Origin: Podospora pseudocomata
Taxonomy: Eukaryota > Ascomycota > Sordariomycetes > Sordariales > Podosporaceae
DNA length: 64,000 bases
NCBI RefSeq assembly: GCF_035222375.1
Contig: NC_085887.1
Location: 3,757,501 to 3,821,500 of the forward strand
Reading direction: 5' to 3'
Below, piece by piece: positions 44,480 to 55,967 of this stretch; the first letter of the stretch is position 1, and the number at the start of each line of letters is the position of its first letter. Made by a program: the position numbers and the translations under genes. The notes below the pieces were generated by a model. That model saw only the letters and a list, made by a program, of their open reading frames with translations, made no database searches and was not told where the DNA came from.

Positions 44480-45231
44480 CAGCCTGCCGAACCACGCATC
44501 GCTGTCCTCGGTCGTGACACGCTGAGCCGGACCAGTAAAAACAAGATCAACGGCCTCCAGCGGCATGTCCTCCCGTCTCGGGGTAAAACAGCCAGATAAC
44601 AATGCCCTTGACCGCGTTGAACCCCGGCCCGTGTCAGATGAAAACGTCCAGCCCATCGTTAGCGATCCCAACCGGTGTCACCTCTACCACGATCCGATTC
44701 TCCATAAAGTCGGCCGCCGCCGCCCACGCCGAACCCTTGGCTCTGATGCTCAACGGTAGAATTTCCGGAGGGCACACCCACACGCACGCCATCCATCCCC
44801 AGGTAAAGCACCGTTCAAATAGAAACAGACAAGCCACTTGTCGTGATCGTTCCTAGATGTGAATCCGCTGCTGTTGCTAATGCCCCTCCCCGACCAAAAC
44901 CACTCCCATTCCAAACGCCATGCTCATCAACTGTTTCCTCCTCCCAACTCTGTCGATAGCATACCCAAGTGACAAAAGACGCCAAGACATACCACGCCTG
45001 CGTAACCCCCCTAACAGCAAGGCCTTTTCCTCGCTCATCCCTAACCCGGTCTTGTACAGCGTCGGCGCATAGCAAGTCACAATATTAACCCCCGTCATCT
45101 GCTGCATAAGCTGCATCCCCACCGCGAGATAAAACCTCTTGTTCGTCTTTAGTCCGGGACTTGTATCTTGGGATGAACCGCTCTGTTGAACTCCGTATCT
45201 GATGCCCTGGAGCTTGGCAGAGAGCTCCAAA
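44480..45231 (-). pseudogene. MFS sugar transporter relic (C-terminal half)
   Basis: On the minus strand, fragments of a sugar-porter family transporter appear in order but in different frames: RFYLAVGMQLMQQMTGVN (near 45110-45140), a WYVLASFVTWV segment, IDRVGRRK then LMSMAFGMGVVLVGEG (near 44890-44960), FTWGWMACVWVCPPEILPL, SIRAKGSAWAAAADFMEN and VEVTPVGIAN (about 44660-44810), then WLFYPET and PLEAVDLVF (about 44530-44590). The first six membrane segments and several loops are missing, and at least three frame changes and stops break it. Family knowledge: the DRVGRR motif and the PET motif are the sugar-porter signatures. Non-functional. Confidence 0.78.
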
Positions 45232-45781
45232 GCTCAAGGTGTGCTGTGTCAGTACCACCCATGAATGATAGGGAGATACCTACCCACCTAGCTACCCAAC
45301 AAAATACACTTCCAGATGAACACATCCTTCAACTGGAAATGGTCAACCGTACCATAGCACCATAGCACTCGACAGAAGCCGTCGTTGATAACAAAGTCCC
45401 CCCCACCAACCCACTAAACGCACTGACCCCTCGGCCGTTGACAGACACTACCAAGTGGACCGCCAAGGATTCCATGAATTTGTTCCGTCGCATCAACCCA
45501 TCTTCACCAACACTGATCTTCCCTCTTCTTCGTCTTCTTCTTGTTCTTCAATTCGCCTGTCGCTCGCTTCTTTTGCTCTCAAATGTGTTGAATTGTATAC
45601 ATACACAAGTTCCAACGTCAAACACTGTCTCTCTCCTACAGTGGCGCCATCACGATACACGATACCCCTCTCCCTCCACCAGTCCGCGATCCGAGCTGGG
45701 ATCGCGTTACGCTGTCGCGATTCAATGTTTTAGACCCCCGCCTGCTTTGCCAGGTCTTGTTGTGTCTTGAAGAAGTAGAAA
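45232..45781. other. intergenic, leader of the 1242-residue gene
   Basis: No gene was supported. A TC-rich tract (45515-45580) and an AG-rich end just before the ATG at 45782 look like promoter and 5' UTR. Confidence 0.45.
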
Positions 45782-48700
45782 ATGCTGTCACACCTGCGAT
45801 TCCACCGACGAGCCCCGTCCAACCCCTCCGAGCCCACCCCCGACCAGGTTGCGACATGGGAAGACGCTGCTGGCCACCACCATGACGCTGACAACAACAC
45901 CCTACAGCCGCTTGCGCGAGTCTCCTCGGCCGACCCCGACCTCGGTCGCACACCTGTCGACAACAGCACCCAGTCGCCTCCCGCTCGCTCAGCCTTCGAT
46001 GGAAACAGCACCGGATTCTTGGGCGGAGTAGCCCTGCATCAGCTTAGGAGGACCATGCAGGAGTCGACGGCACCGGATAATGCTCAGTCGTCTTTGGCTA
46101 CCTCGCTGCCGGAAAAACGATTCTCGAGAACAAAGGCCCCGCCGCCGCCCATCAACACCGGTCTTGCTGCCCGGCCAGCTCTGACAGCCGTCAAACCGTC
46201 CAAGTCTTCCAAATCGTCATCCTTCTTTGCTCCGACAGATCTTCAGCTGGGATCAGGAGGATCCTCTGCTCGGCCGTCCGGGGCCCGCGGGTCTAGTGAC
46301 ACCGCTCTTACACAGCCGTCGGGAGCGCCTTCGGAGCCTGCTCCCAAGGGGAGGAAGAGTCTACCATTTTTGCGAAATTCCATGTCATCATTATTGCTGA
46401 GGAGAAAAACAAGCAATCAGCCACCAGAGTCACAACCGGTGGTAAAGACACCAACACCAGACGTGAGCATCAGGGGCACCAGAATCCACGATTTCAGCGC
46501 CCCACGCCCGAAAAGAGTAACCCCTAGTACCGAAGGTGCTTTAAGTGCTTCGACCACAGCTTCACAGGTAGAAACGCCCGCGATTGCGGACACGCCGGGT
46601 GCGCGGACAGATCCTGGTGATGTCGGTCACCGCCTTCAAGAGGAGGTCATCCCGGAAAGCACGCGCAGTGCTGATGGGGGCTGGACGCTCTCTCCAGCTT
46701 CTGAAGAAGCAGTGCCACCCGTACCTCCCAAAGATGAGCCTGCCATGTCCACCCGAACTTCGTCGTCGGCCACCTCGGCGGCCACTACCATCGGTGCTGG
46801 TGCTCCATTGGACTCGAAAGCATCGGTCAGGACCACCGCCTCACGCTCGTTTTCCATCTCCAAGCTCTCCATGAAGAGCTCGGTGCGGTCTGCCATTCCA
46901 AAACACATGAAGAGCACCTCGTCGAGGTTCAGTTTTGACATGATTGGAGCTGCCAAACAGGAAAAGCTTTTGGAAGAGCGCCATCGTATGCGTGAACAGG
47001 AGAAGAAGCCCGCTGACGATATAGGACTGGGCCAGCGCGACTCGCGATTCGATGACTTTGACGAGGATTTTGACTATGACGCCATGATGGACGATGACGG
47101 GTTCGAAGAGGACATACCGTGTGTGAGTATGGATTACGACATTGAAGAAGAAGCAGAAGAAGAGGACCCCGAAGCCGCTGGCGATCCGGACAATGACCAG
47201 GAGAACTTTGCTGGATTTGTCTTTCAGCGCTCGAACCCAGCCTCGGCGGTGGCCAGCCCTCATAGCCCGGCAGGGATGCTGCTGCCGACTCCACGAGATG
47301 CCAATGGGACAGTTATTGGCTACGCCATGACCAAGGACACGACACCAGGTCTGCTGACTCCCGCCTTTCCGGACCCTTCGACCTTGCCAAAGTTGGAGGA
47401 GGCCATGGACGGGTTGAGCATTCAGCCAGGGGATGAGCCTGGAGGTGCGACGTTGGAACAGCCTACTCATCGGCCCACCAGCCTGTCGGTTGTTGAGTCC
47501 GCCCCTGAGGCTGTCCCGGAACCTGCGCTCGAATCTGTGCCGGAGTCTCAACCCGAACCTGTGCCCGAAGCCGAAATCGCTCCAAACCCAGCACCGGAGA
47601 GGAGGAGGCTTGACGATGACATTTACTTTGACGACGGGCTGGCTGATGAGCTGGACTTTACCGGTGATGGATTTGTCATTGACGAGTCCATCTTTGACAA
47701 TAACGATACAGACAAATACGGGCGTCCAATACCTGGTGCCTTTGCGCAAGCCCAGGAAGCCATGCGTGCTGCGCAGCTTCGGGCTTCCAACCGCACCTCT
47801 GACACGACATCGGATCCTTCAGGGGCTTCAGGGGCTGCGGCGTCCACTGGCCACACCTCCATCAGCGCCGGGGCTCAGCAGCCGGTCGTTGAGTCCGAAC
47901 ACAAGGTAGCTGCGGAACCATTACCCGCATTCCAACTGGCTCCTCAGCCACCAGAAATGTCGCCTTTCCCGGGCCAAGACCTGGCATACCAAGCTGCCCT
48001 CGCCGAAGCCGCTCAGAAGGCTGCGGCCTCGGGGAAATTCCGTCGCAACTCGTCACCAACACCCGAAGCTGAGCTCACTGTCACATCTCCAACTGACTCG
48101 GCCGAGTCAGCCAACAACCTCGACGCAATCCTGGACGACTACGAAAAAGAGGTCAACTTTGATGACTACGAGAAGGACTATGACGACTATGGCGGCGGCT
48201 ACCAAGACGACTACGACTTTGACGACGATGCCATCATTGCCGAAGCCAATGCCGAGGCGCTCGCCAACGACTCGGACGGGTGGTATGGCCAAGAGTTTGG
48301 CTTTTACTCTGCCCCCATGCCGCAAGGGGGCTACGGGCATCACAACAACAGCAGCAGCGGCAACAACTCCAACGGCCAGCAGGCCGACCTCAGTGCAGAG
48401 AATTTGTTTTCTTATGCCAACGGCGGGTATTTTGGCCCGGCTGGGGGGTTGGGCCGCAGCAAGAGCGGGCGCATCGTCTGCCGAGAACCAAACTTGACGC
48501 CCATCACGGAGCGGTCAGAGTACTCGAACCGTAACTCGATCATGTCCCTGACGCTCCCCCCCGCGATAGGGAGCGATACGGGAAGAAACTCGCTCACGAT
48601 CAACAGTCCGGGTCTGGCGCAGCTGGCGCTGCTGGGGGACGACGAGAATTCGCTGAGTGTGGCTGCTTACATGAAGGCGAGAAACCGGGCGTTTGGTGCC

Positions 48701-49045
48701 GGCGGCGGGGGCTCACAAGTCAGCTCGAGGGAGGGGAGTCCAAAGTCGGAGAGGGGACCGTCGGAGTCACCGTTCGGTGGGCACCTGCACGCCGGATCGA
48801 TAGGTCACGGTAGGAAGGGGAGTGCCTTTTCGGTTTGGAGTAGTTCTGATGTTGGGGAGGGGGGAGGGGAGGGGACGGCGAGTCCGGCGCCACAGATGGC
48901 TGCTTTTACTGCGGGTGGTTTTGGGAACAATAACCAGGGAGCTAATGGGGCCAATGGGGCGGTGGTGTCGCCTTTGCCGCAGCGGCCGCCGGGGATTGGA
49001 GGTATGGATGTCAATCAGATGGGTATGATGGGGATACCGGTTGGG

Positions 49046-49078
<33 letters not shown>

Positions 49079-49510
49079 TTTGCCCCGCCACCGGGGGTGC
49101 AGTTGCCGGTCTTGGTGCCTAGTCCGGGTATTGCCGCCGGGAGCGGGAGCGCGTTTGCTTGCTCGCCCGTGCTGGAGGATGGGGAGGAGGAGGAGCAGGA
49201 GGAGAGGACGGTTACCGGGAGGGGGTTGGCGCCTGCTTTGCCGGTTGTTGAGGGGGTTAATGTTCATGGTGCTGCGGGGGAGAAGGGGCCGGGGGAAAGG
49301 AGCACAGGGACAGAGGGCTTTGTTATTGGTGAAGGGGAAAGGCAACGGCCGGTCATGGGGCATCGACACAAGGGGTCGGCGGATAGCATTTCTTACACGA
49401 TGGCTGACGGTGATGAGGGAAAACGATGGGTCGTGGAAAGGAGAAGGACAGGGGAGACGGGCGAGGTTGAGATCCTCGGGAGGGAAGTGCTGGACGGGGG
49501 AAGGATATAG
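45782..49510 (+). CDS. large low-complexity protein of unknown function
   Basis: One exon, 1242 residues, start at ATG 45782 (AAAATGCTG). Mostly Ser/Pro/Ala/Glu-rich and probably disordered. Recognisable conserved-looking islands are KGRKSLPFLRNSMSSLLLRR (about 194), a FSISKLSMKSS...SRFSFDM segment with a KLLEERHRMREQEKK helix (about 360-415), an acidic DDFDEDFDYD stretch (near 424), YEKE/DYEKDYDDYG acidic-aromatic repeats (about 785-815) and GRSKSGRIVCREPNL (near 895). A Gly-Met run (GMGMGMGMGMGM) lies near 1090. Such islands recur in a Pezizomycotina-wide family of uncharacterised proteins; a cytoskeletal or signalling scaffold is possible but unproven. No catalytic motif was seen. Confidence 0.85.
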
Positions 49511-49642
49511 GAGTCAGGTGATGAATGATGTGCGCTGTACACGTTTGGGTAGGTCTGGAGTTGGCCGTTTGGTATCATTTCGCCGACATGGGAGGCGCAT
49601 ACTTGTTAATGGTGGCATTAGAAGGATCAAAGGGGGCATATA

Positions 49643-49650
49643 TATGCATA

Positions 49651-49681
<31 letters not shown>

Positions 49682-49682
49682 C
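49643..49682. repeat. TA microsatellite
   Basis: About 18 TA units, nearly uninterrupted, between two convergent genes. Confidence 0.9.
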
Positions 49683-49768
49683 TGGTCATGGTGATAGAGG
49701 ACTTGTGCCAACATGCATTATTTCTGACTTTGTCCCTCTGTTTCTATCGTTCTTTGCCGTCGGCAGCC

Positions 49769-50770
49769 CTAGAGATCAATCCTCACCACCTGCCCTCCCA
49801 CCTGATCGTTCTCCCCCTCCAGTCCCCCGGTGGTAGCAAACAAAACCTTCCTCCCCGACCAGCCCTTCGCGAATTTCACCGCCGTAACACCCTTCAGCGT
49901 CACATCCTCGGTCCCATTGACGATAACCTCTTGCGTCCACTGCTGTCCCCATGCGGCCTGAGTAACCTTGACGACCCTCCCCCTCTGCCAGGCAATGTAG
50001 GCGCTCTTGCCGGTGTGGTCGAAATCGAGATCGTCAAACGCGTTGACCCACCCGGGGTCCTGAATCTGGGCCAGCACTTGGATTTGGCTGCCCGAGGGGA
50101 TGTAACCCTGGTTGGAGAGTTTGATCCTCCCGAAATACCCCTGGCCGGAAACGGTAAAGTAGAGGTATCCGTCGAACAGGGGCCGGGCAGCGAGGCCGTT
50201 GATGCCGAGGGGGAAGACTGTGCCGCCGAGGAGCTGGGGGGATTGGAGGATTGTGGTGACGGTGTTGGTTGTTGTGTCGATTCGGAGGATGGAGCCGGTG
50301 AGGGAGTCGGCCGAGAGGATGATGCTTTTGTTGGAAGGGAGGGCGAGGAGGCCGTTGGGGAGGGGGTAGTTGAGGGGGATGGAGTTCAGGAGGGTGGGGG
50401 TGGTGGAGTTGGGGGGGAGGGAGAAGATGTGGAGGGCGGTTGTGGTGGGGTCGAGACCGAGGCCGGCCATGACGCCGCCTGTGACGGCGTAGGTGGTGGG
50501 GGAGAGGGAGGTTAGGCCTGTGTAGGAGGTGCAGTTTGGGAAGGGGGTGAGGGCGGTTGGGGTTGTGGGGGAGTTGGGAGAGAAAAGGAGTAGGGAGGGG
50601 GAGAAGGAGGAGAGTAAGAGGCGGGAGTCCGGGAGGGGGAGGAGGTTTTCGAGGAAAATGGGGTTTGTGGGGGGGTAGGCGAAGAGCTCGGTGATGGAGG
50701 GGGTTGACGGGGATGGGTGAGCCAGTGATAGGGGGATGGCCCCGAGGAGGGCGAGGTGGTGAAGGTGCAT
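49769..50770 (-). CDS. secreted beta-propeller (SMP-30/gluconolactonase-like) protein
   Basis: Single exon, 333 residues, starting at ATG 50770; the frame is open further upstream but the text there is repeat-derived, and the inner Met is followed by a signal peptide (residues 1-17, LALLGAIPLSLA). The rest has short repeated strands ending in hydrophobic-Asp/Asn pairs, such as RLLLSSFSPSLLLF, IILSADSLTGSILRID, GLAARPLFDGYLYFT and WVNAFDDLDFDHTGKSAYIA, typical of six-bladed propellers of the SMP-30/TolB-like type. There are several NxS/T sites. Substrate is unknown; family members include lactonases and binding proteins without enzyme activity. A GTTGAT hexamer-like repeat (50778-50822) lies just upstream. 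Confidence 0.82.
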   Translation of the reverse strand: MHLHHLALLGAIPLSLAHPSPSTPSITELFAYPPTNPIFLENLLPLPDSRLLLSSFSPSLLLFSPNSPTTPTALTPFPNCTSYTGLTSLSPTTYAVTGGVMAGLGLDPTTTALHIFSLPPNSTTPTLLNSIPLNYPLPNGLLALPSNKSIILSADSLTGSILRIDTTTNTVTTILQSPQLLGGTVFPLGINGLAARPLFDGYLYFTVSGQGYFGRIKLSNQGYIPSGSQIQVLAQIQDPGWVNAFDDLDFDHTGKSAYIAWQRGRVVKVTQAAWGQQWTQEVIVNGTEDVTLKGVTAVKFAKGWSGRKVLFATTGGLEGENDQVGGQVVRIDL

Positions 50771-52425
50771 CTTGTCTGTTGATGCTGATGTTGATGTTGA
50801 TGTTGATGTTGGTGTTGGTGTTTGTGTGTGGTGAGAAAAGGGGATGTTGATTTGGTTTTTATAAGACGACTTTGCCTGCCGAGCCCAGAAACCTGGTCGA
50901 CGAAGTGACATCCCATACGTGCGCTTATTGAGGTGGTACCATTGACCCAAGGCAGCGGACGAAGTTGGCACCCTGGTCAGAATCTGCGGCTGGTGTTGGC
51001 TGTCATCACACCCCTGTGCCGACAACACACATCGCTATACCAATGTTGCACACGCCCTAAACCTAAACCGCAATAACCTCTAGGCTCCAGTTTAACATCC
51101 ATCCACTTTCACGGCATCGTTACCCGCCTGCGCTTTGATCTCATCCAACCTCATCCCCGATACTATGCAATGCCTCACCTACACAATATCCACCCCAACC
51201 AGCAACCCATCATACAGTTACTGCCCGTTCAGTCATATCCCCTTGAGTCTGTCCCTCATAATCATATCCCCAACATTGACCAACCCTCATCTCCATGGCT
51301 TTGTCCTTGGGCCGCCGTCTCCCTCAAGCGCAACTCGCATTACCCAAAAGGCCAATACACTTTACTCAAAAAAAAAAAAATCCTGTGATGTAATCTGGGA
51401 CCGGAGGTAGCCGTGAAGACGGAAGGCGAACTCAGATCATGATGCGTCTAACTAACTATTGATTTCAACGATATCAACCCTCATTCGTTTCCATCTTTTG
51501 TTATCTGGTGAAATTCAAATTGATGTCCACAAGATATAGGGACTACCCTACACATAGCTTACCTAATATTGTCCACCGAGTCTTAATAGAGCTTGGGCCG
51601 TCTAATCTACAAACCTTGATCCTCTTTACAAAGACCTTACCTTAATCAAAAAGTCATGTTGAAGATGTTGAAACAATCTTGTCGAGTTGGACCCCACTTC
51701 CCGAGACTCGGCCTTTTGGCGTCGGAGGCAAATCCTTGACTCGATTTTGCTGGCGCCGTCACGATTCACCTCTGACTGGATACCCACGATAGATCGTTAT
51801 CCACCGACTTTATCTAAACTCCACCATGTTCTCGCCTTATCGACGATTTCGTCATCCCGCCCTGTCGGAATTTTCGGAATCTAGAAACGTGGTCCTGGAA
51901 CAACAACGTGGGATTATTTTTTTCTGTTTGGCGCTAGCTTACTGTTTTGCCACGCTTGGTAAGATAGGTACCACTCGAGATGGCTTTTCAGCAAAGAAAA
52001 GACGTGCTTTCTTGGGCGAAAAGAATTACCGGAAAATGATTAGGTAGCAACAGGGAGGCCCCGGTGCCGGAACAACTACCTGTATCGTGAAGATGCACTA
52101 TTCAGTCCGTGACAGCCCAGTACAACAAGCTGCATTACTAATTTTGATACTCGGCAAGGTGGAGATTTCGAAACAGAAAAATGGATTCGAGCGCAATCTA
52201 TGGAGTCGCTCATGGTTCTGGGCATTGGTAATGGATGCCGCGGAGGAGAAGGGAAGGGGGGGGTGGGGGGGTGGTATATATCTCGTCGTTTCCTCACTCA
52301 CTCTGAGTTTTGTGTCTGGTCCTGTTCTTTCATCATCACCTCTACCTCTACCTCATCTTTGATACCCTTACTTGCCCAGTCTTTTCCCAGACTTGAACTC
52401 AGCCGCCCTTTCGAAATAATCAAAA
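50771..52425. other. 1.65-kb divergent spacer
   Basis: No gene was supported. It contains the (GATGTT)n-like repeat at 50778-50822, an A run at 51368-51380, a G-rich run at 52255-52270 and a CTACCTCTACCTC stretch near 52340, probably the 5' leader of the alcohol dehydrogenase. Confidence 0.5.
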
Positions 52426-53591
52426 ATGACCGACTACAAGTTTGAAGGATGGCTTGGCCTCGATGCCAGCTCGGCCGAGGGCAAGATGCAATGGGGCGAG
52501 TTTGAGCCCAAGCCTTGGGAGGAGACCGACATCGATATTAAGATCTCTCACTGCGGTATCTGCGGCAGCGACCTTCACACTCTCCGCTCCGGATGGGTAT
52601 GTTGTCCTCACCAAATCTTTCCGAGACTCCCGAGCCAGCACGGAATGCTAACGTGAAACACCAGGGCCCAACTCTCTACCCATGCTGCGTTGGTCACGAA
52701 ATCGTCGGCAAGGTCGTCAGAGTCGGTTCTCAAGTCAAGCACCTCGCTCTCGGCGACCGCGTGGGTGTCGGTGCCCAGTCCGACTCTTGCTGCAGCCGCA
52801 CGGGCAAGCCTTGCGAGGCCTGCGAGTCTGGCCAGGAGAACTACTGCCCCAACAAACACGTCGGTACCTACAATGGCGTCTACCTCAACGGCGGCAAGTC
52901 CTACGGCGGTTACGCCACCTACAACCGCGTTCCCGCCCGCTTCGCCGTCAAGATTCCCGAGGGCATCTCCAGCGCCGAGGCCGCTCCGATGTTGTGCGGT
53001 GGTGTGACCACCTACGCTCCCCTCAAGCACCACGGCGCCGGTCCCGGCAAGACAGTCGGCATCGTCGGTCTCGGTGGCCTCGGCCACTTTGGTGTCATGT
53101 GGGCCAAGGCTCTCGGTGCGGACAAGGTCGTTGTCATCTCTAGAACAAACGCCAAGAAAGAGGACGCCCTCAAGATGGGCGCTGACGAGTTCATCGCTAC
53201 CGCCGAGGACCCTAGATGGGGCAAGACCCACGCCAACACCATCGATTTGATCGTCTGCACTGTCAGCCAGACCGACATGCCGGTACAGGACTACTTCAAC
53301 CTGCTCAAGTTTGACGGTGTCTTTGTGCAGGTCGGTCTGCCCGATGACGGCTTCCCAACCTTCCAGCAGAAGCCCTTGATCTTCAAGCGCATCAAGATCA
53401 CTGGCAGTTTGATCGGCAGCCCGGATGACATCAGGGAGATGTTCGACTTGGCCCTCGCCAAGGGTGTCAAGCCGTGGATTTCTACCATCCCCATGAAGGA
53501 CGCCAACCAAGCTATTATCGATTTCGAAAAGGGAGCGCCGAGATACAGATTCGTCTTGGAGAACGAGCCCGAGGCCAAGGCTTCCCTTTGA
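52426..53591 (+). CDS. zinc-dependent NADP alcohol dehydrogenase (cinnamyl-alcohol dehydrogenase/ADH6 type)
   Basis: Exon 1 is 52426-52596 and exon 2 is 52665-53591 (GTATGT, CTAAC, CACCAG), giving 365 residues. Catalytic-zinc ligands lie in HCGICGSDLH and GHEIVG. The structural-zinc cysteines are in SCCSRTGKPCEAC...ENYC. The nucleotide-binding loop is GLGGLGHFG with VVVISRT after it, in which the Ser/Arg suggests NADP(H). Length and motif order match yeast Adh6/Adh7 and plant cinnamyl-alcohol dehydrogenases, cytosolic enzymes that reduce aromatic and branched aldehydes. Its in vivo substrate cannot be read from sequence; detoxifying lignin-derived aldehydes would fit an organism with a feruloyl esterase. 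Start context CAAAAATGACC is good. Confidence 0.94.
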
Positions 53592-53754
53592 GTGGTAGAA
53601 AATGGGTATAGACACAGAGATAGACATAGACGGGGAGTGCGAGGTAGAGCGATCAGCATGAATTTAATGATACCATCACCATCATCAATCTAAATCCTTC
53701 TTTTCAGTCCTTCTTGCACCCACCTCCCTCAGTGAAGACATTCCTGTTTGCGTT

Positions 53755-54909
53755 CTACCACGTCCACTTCATCTGCTCACCCTGCTTCTCCTGCTCCTTC
53801 ATATCCTTCAACTGCCTCAACCTCTCCTGCTCCTCCTTTTCATAAACAAGATCAGTCTTTCTCTTCCACGTACGGGATCTCGTCCGCTCGAAATCCTTCT
53901 CCTCAGCCCCGCCAAGGTTGTCACCGTCATGGTCGGGCAAATCATCACACGACCGCAAGCTTCCAGAGCCCCGGTAGCCTGCTGGCCAGCAAGGGTGAAG
54001 CTCAGTGGGCTCGCCGCCAAAGTCGGCCAACTCGGGACCCTTGGACTTTTCAGACCCAAAGCCGGGCAGCTCGGGGCCCTGGGATTCGTCAGACCCGAAG
54101 TCAAGAAGCTCCGGGCCCTCGGAGTGGAAAGAGAGGGCCCCGTCAGTGCCAAAGTCAGGCTCCTTAGGGTCCGTTGACTTGCCAGACCCAAAGTCAGGCA
54201 GCTCGGGATCCGTTTCTGAAAGGTCAAGGGAGTTGACGTCGATCGGTCCCAACGGCTTGCGGTCAGCCCCGGCCAGCATCTTCCTGTCTCCGTCTTGCTC
54301 CAAAACCTCCCTCGGCACCACCGGCCGTCCCGTCTCCTTGGCCACGGCACCAACGACAGCCCTCCTCGGCAAGGTCACCCACCCCTTCCCTTCCTCATCC
54401 ACCCAGAGATCCTCCCAATCGCGAAGCTGGCCCTCTTGACTACGACGAACCGACGCCTTCCCCGTAGGCTGAGCAGCCGCCCACTGCAAGTTCGCCGCCC
54501 CGTTCATGGTCTGGGCGACCGGGACGCCAGCGCACTGGGAGCAGATCTCGCTCGCGATGGAGAGGACATCGGGGGCTTTTGCCGCGCAGGCGGCGATGAC
54601 GCAGGGGGCGGCGGCTTGCTGGATGGCGGCCCAGTTGTTGCACTGGCAGGTGAGGTCGGAGGCGGTTGGGCAGCCGTTGGAGGACGCGGCCGTGTCGATG
54701 CAGCTGATCTGGTTTTCGGGTTAGTGTCGAACCGAGGGTATAATAGAGGGAAAACATACGGCGCACTTGGGCATCTCAGCTGTTGCAGGGCACTCGGCGG
54801 CCAGCGAGCGCATGGAGGGGGAGGAGGAGTCGGCGAACTCCATCCTGTGAACCTGGGCCGAGGCCCGAGCCAGGAAGACGACAAGCGGGATGGTTGGGTG
54901 GAGATGCAT
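53755..54909 (-). CDS. secreted CFEM-domain protein with acidic tandem repeats
   Basis: Exon 1 is 54760-54909 and exon 2 is 53755-54708, intron with GTATGT, CTAAC, ACCAG, giving 367 residues. A signal peptide covers about residues 1-18. The CFEM domain spans residues 40-109 with cysteines at 40, 49, 53, 63, 71, 73, 86, 91, 106 and 109, including CQC (71-73) preceded by Asp68 in the position of the haem-binding Asp of Candida CFEM proteins. After it come about five loose repeats around ELPDFGS/EPDFG/ELLDFGS (about 240-305), then a charged coil (KEEQERLRQLKDMKEQEK) at the C-terminus. No GPI signal or membrane anchor was seen, so it is probably secreted, although it lacks a wall anchor. Family roles include haem or iron uptake and effector function; neither is shown here. 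Confidence 0.88.
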
Positions 54910-55967
54910 TGTGGTGGTGGTGGTGGTGGTGGTGATGGTGATGTAGCAGTCTTGAACTGTCTTTGATGATGGTAATAGTAGATGATGGCGTGCTCAGGGG
55001 TCAACTTATACTGGTGGGTGATGTTTAAGCAGATACGTGGATGGGATGACAGTGACACTGCGACACCCGTGTTTGCTACCAACTGGCGTCAAGAATTTCC
55101 ATGATTGCCATGCTGGTTGCACCCGTAGATGCATCGAGCCCAATTAGTAAAGGGAGTGTGTGCTGACCCTTACCCCTGAGCCCCTATTCCGGCTCGCACA
55201 CGCCAGCGTTGCATTGTGATGATGTGGTTGCCGTGGGAGGTGAGACCGAAGGCAAACGCGATGACGATTTCCCAAACATCGGATCAGCCATTACACAGAA
55301 CTGAAGTGGAAGGCAACTTCATCTGATCTCATCGATTAACTTGTCATCTCACATCCTCTGAAGCAGTGAATAGGCCTTCATGGTGTTCACATGTCAGCTA
55401 CCTCCCTAGTAAATCGGTGTTAGAGTGGTTGGCCCAGCAACATCAACAGCTACCCCTCATTCCCCTCCATTTCCCCAAAAGCTGTGGTTGAACCCTAAAC
55501 GCCGAAACAAGTCCAGACTCTCAGCTGCAGCCTCGCTGATTGATGGCCATAAGGGAGAGCAAAAAGAGAAAAGATGACAGCTGGATTGCATTCAGCCGCC
55601 AGAAAGAGTCACATTGAGGCCGGGGTAGCTCGGCCGAGGTCGGGGGTGGACGGAATCCAGCTCCGTGGCGGCACCGTTCGTGGGATGCTGCTCGGGTTTC
55701 CAGCACAACAATTGGTCAAAAACTTTTCTGCTCCACCTCCAACAGGTGATGTGACGGGGAACCACCCACCCACAAGCCACTTGAACCCCCCCCATTTCGA
55801 AGGCGCATCGAACCACAGCTCACTACCCAAGAAACTCGGTAGACTCTAGAACTGCCAGACCGGCGAGGTAAAATCCACACCTTCCCAACCGTCATTTTTG
55901 TGTTGTTTCTCTCTCCTTCACCTCGACACTGACACCTCCTCAGAGAGACAGACAGACGAGACGCAAG
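54910..55967. other. 1.06-kb divergent spacer
   Basis: Upstream regions of the CFEM gene (GGT repeat at 54911-54936, ATCTGATC near 55320) and of the aminotransferase gene (GACAGACAGACGAGACG near 55948). No gene was seen. Confidence 0.5.

Noticed and set aside
48767-49369. Minus-strand frame rich in His/Pro/Arg opposite the 1242-residue gene
   Set aside because: Its HAHAHAH run is just the complement of the Gly-Met repeat; the sense frame is continuous.
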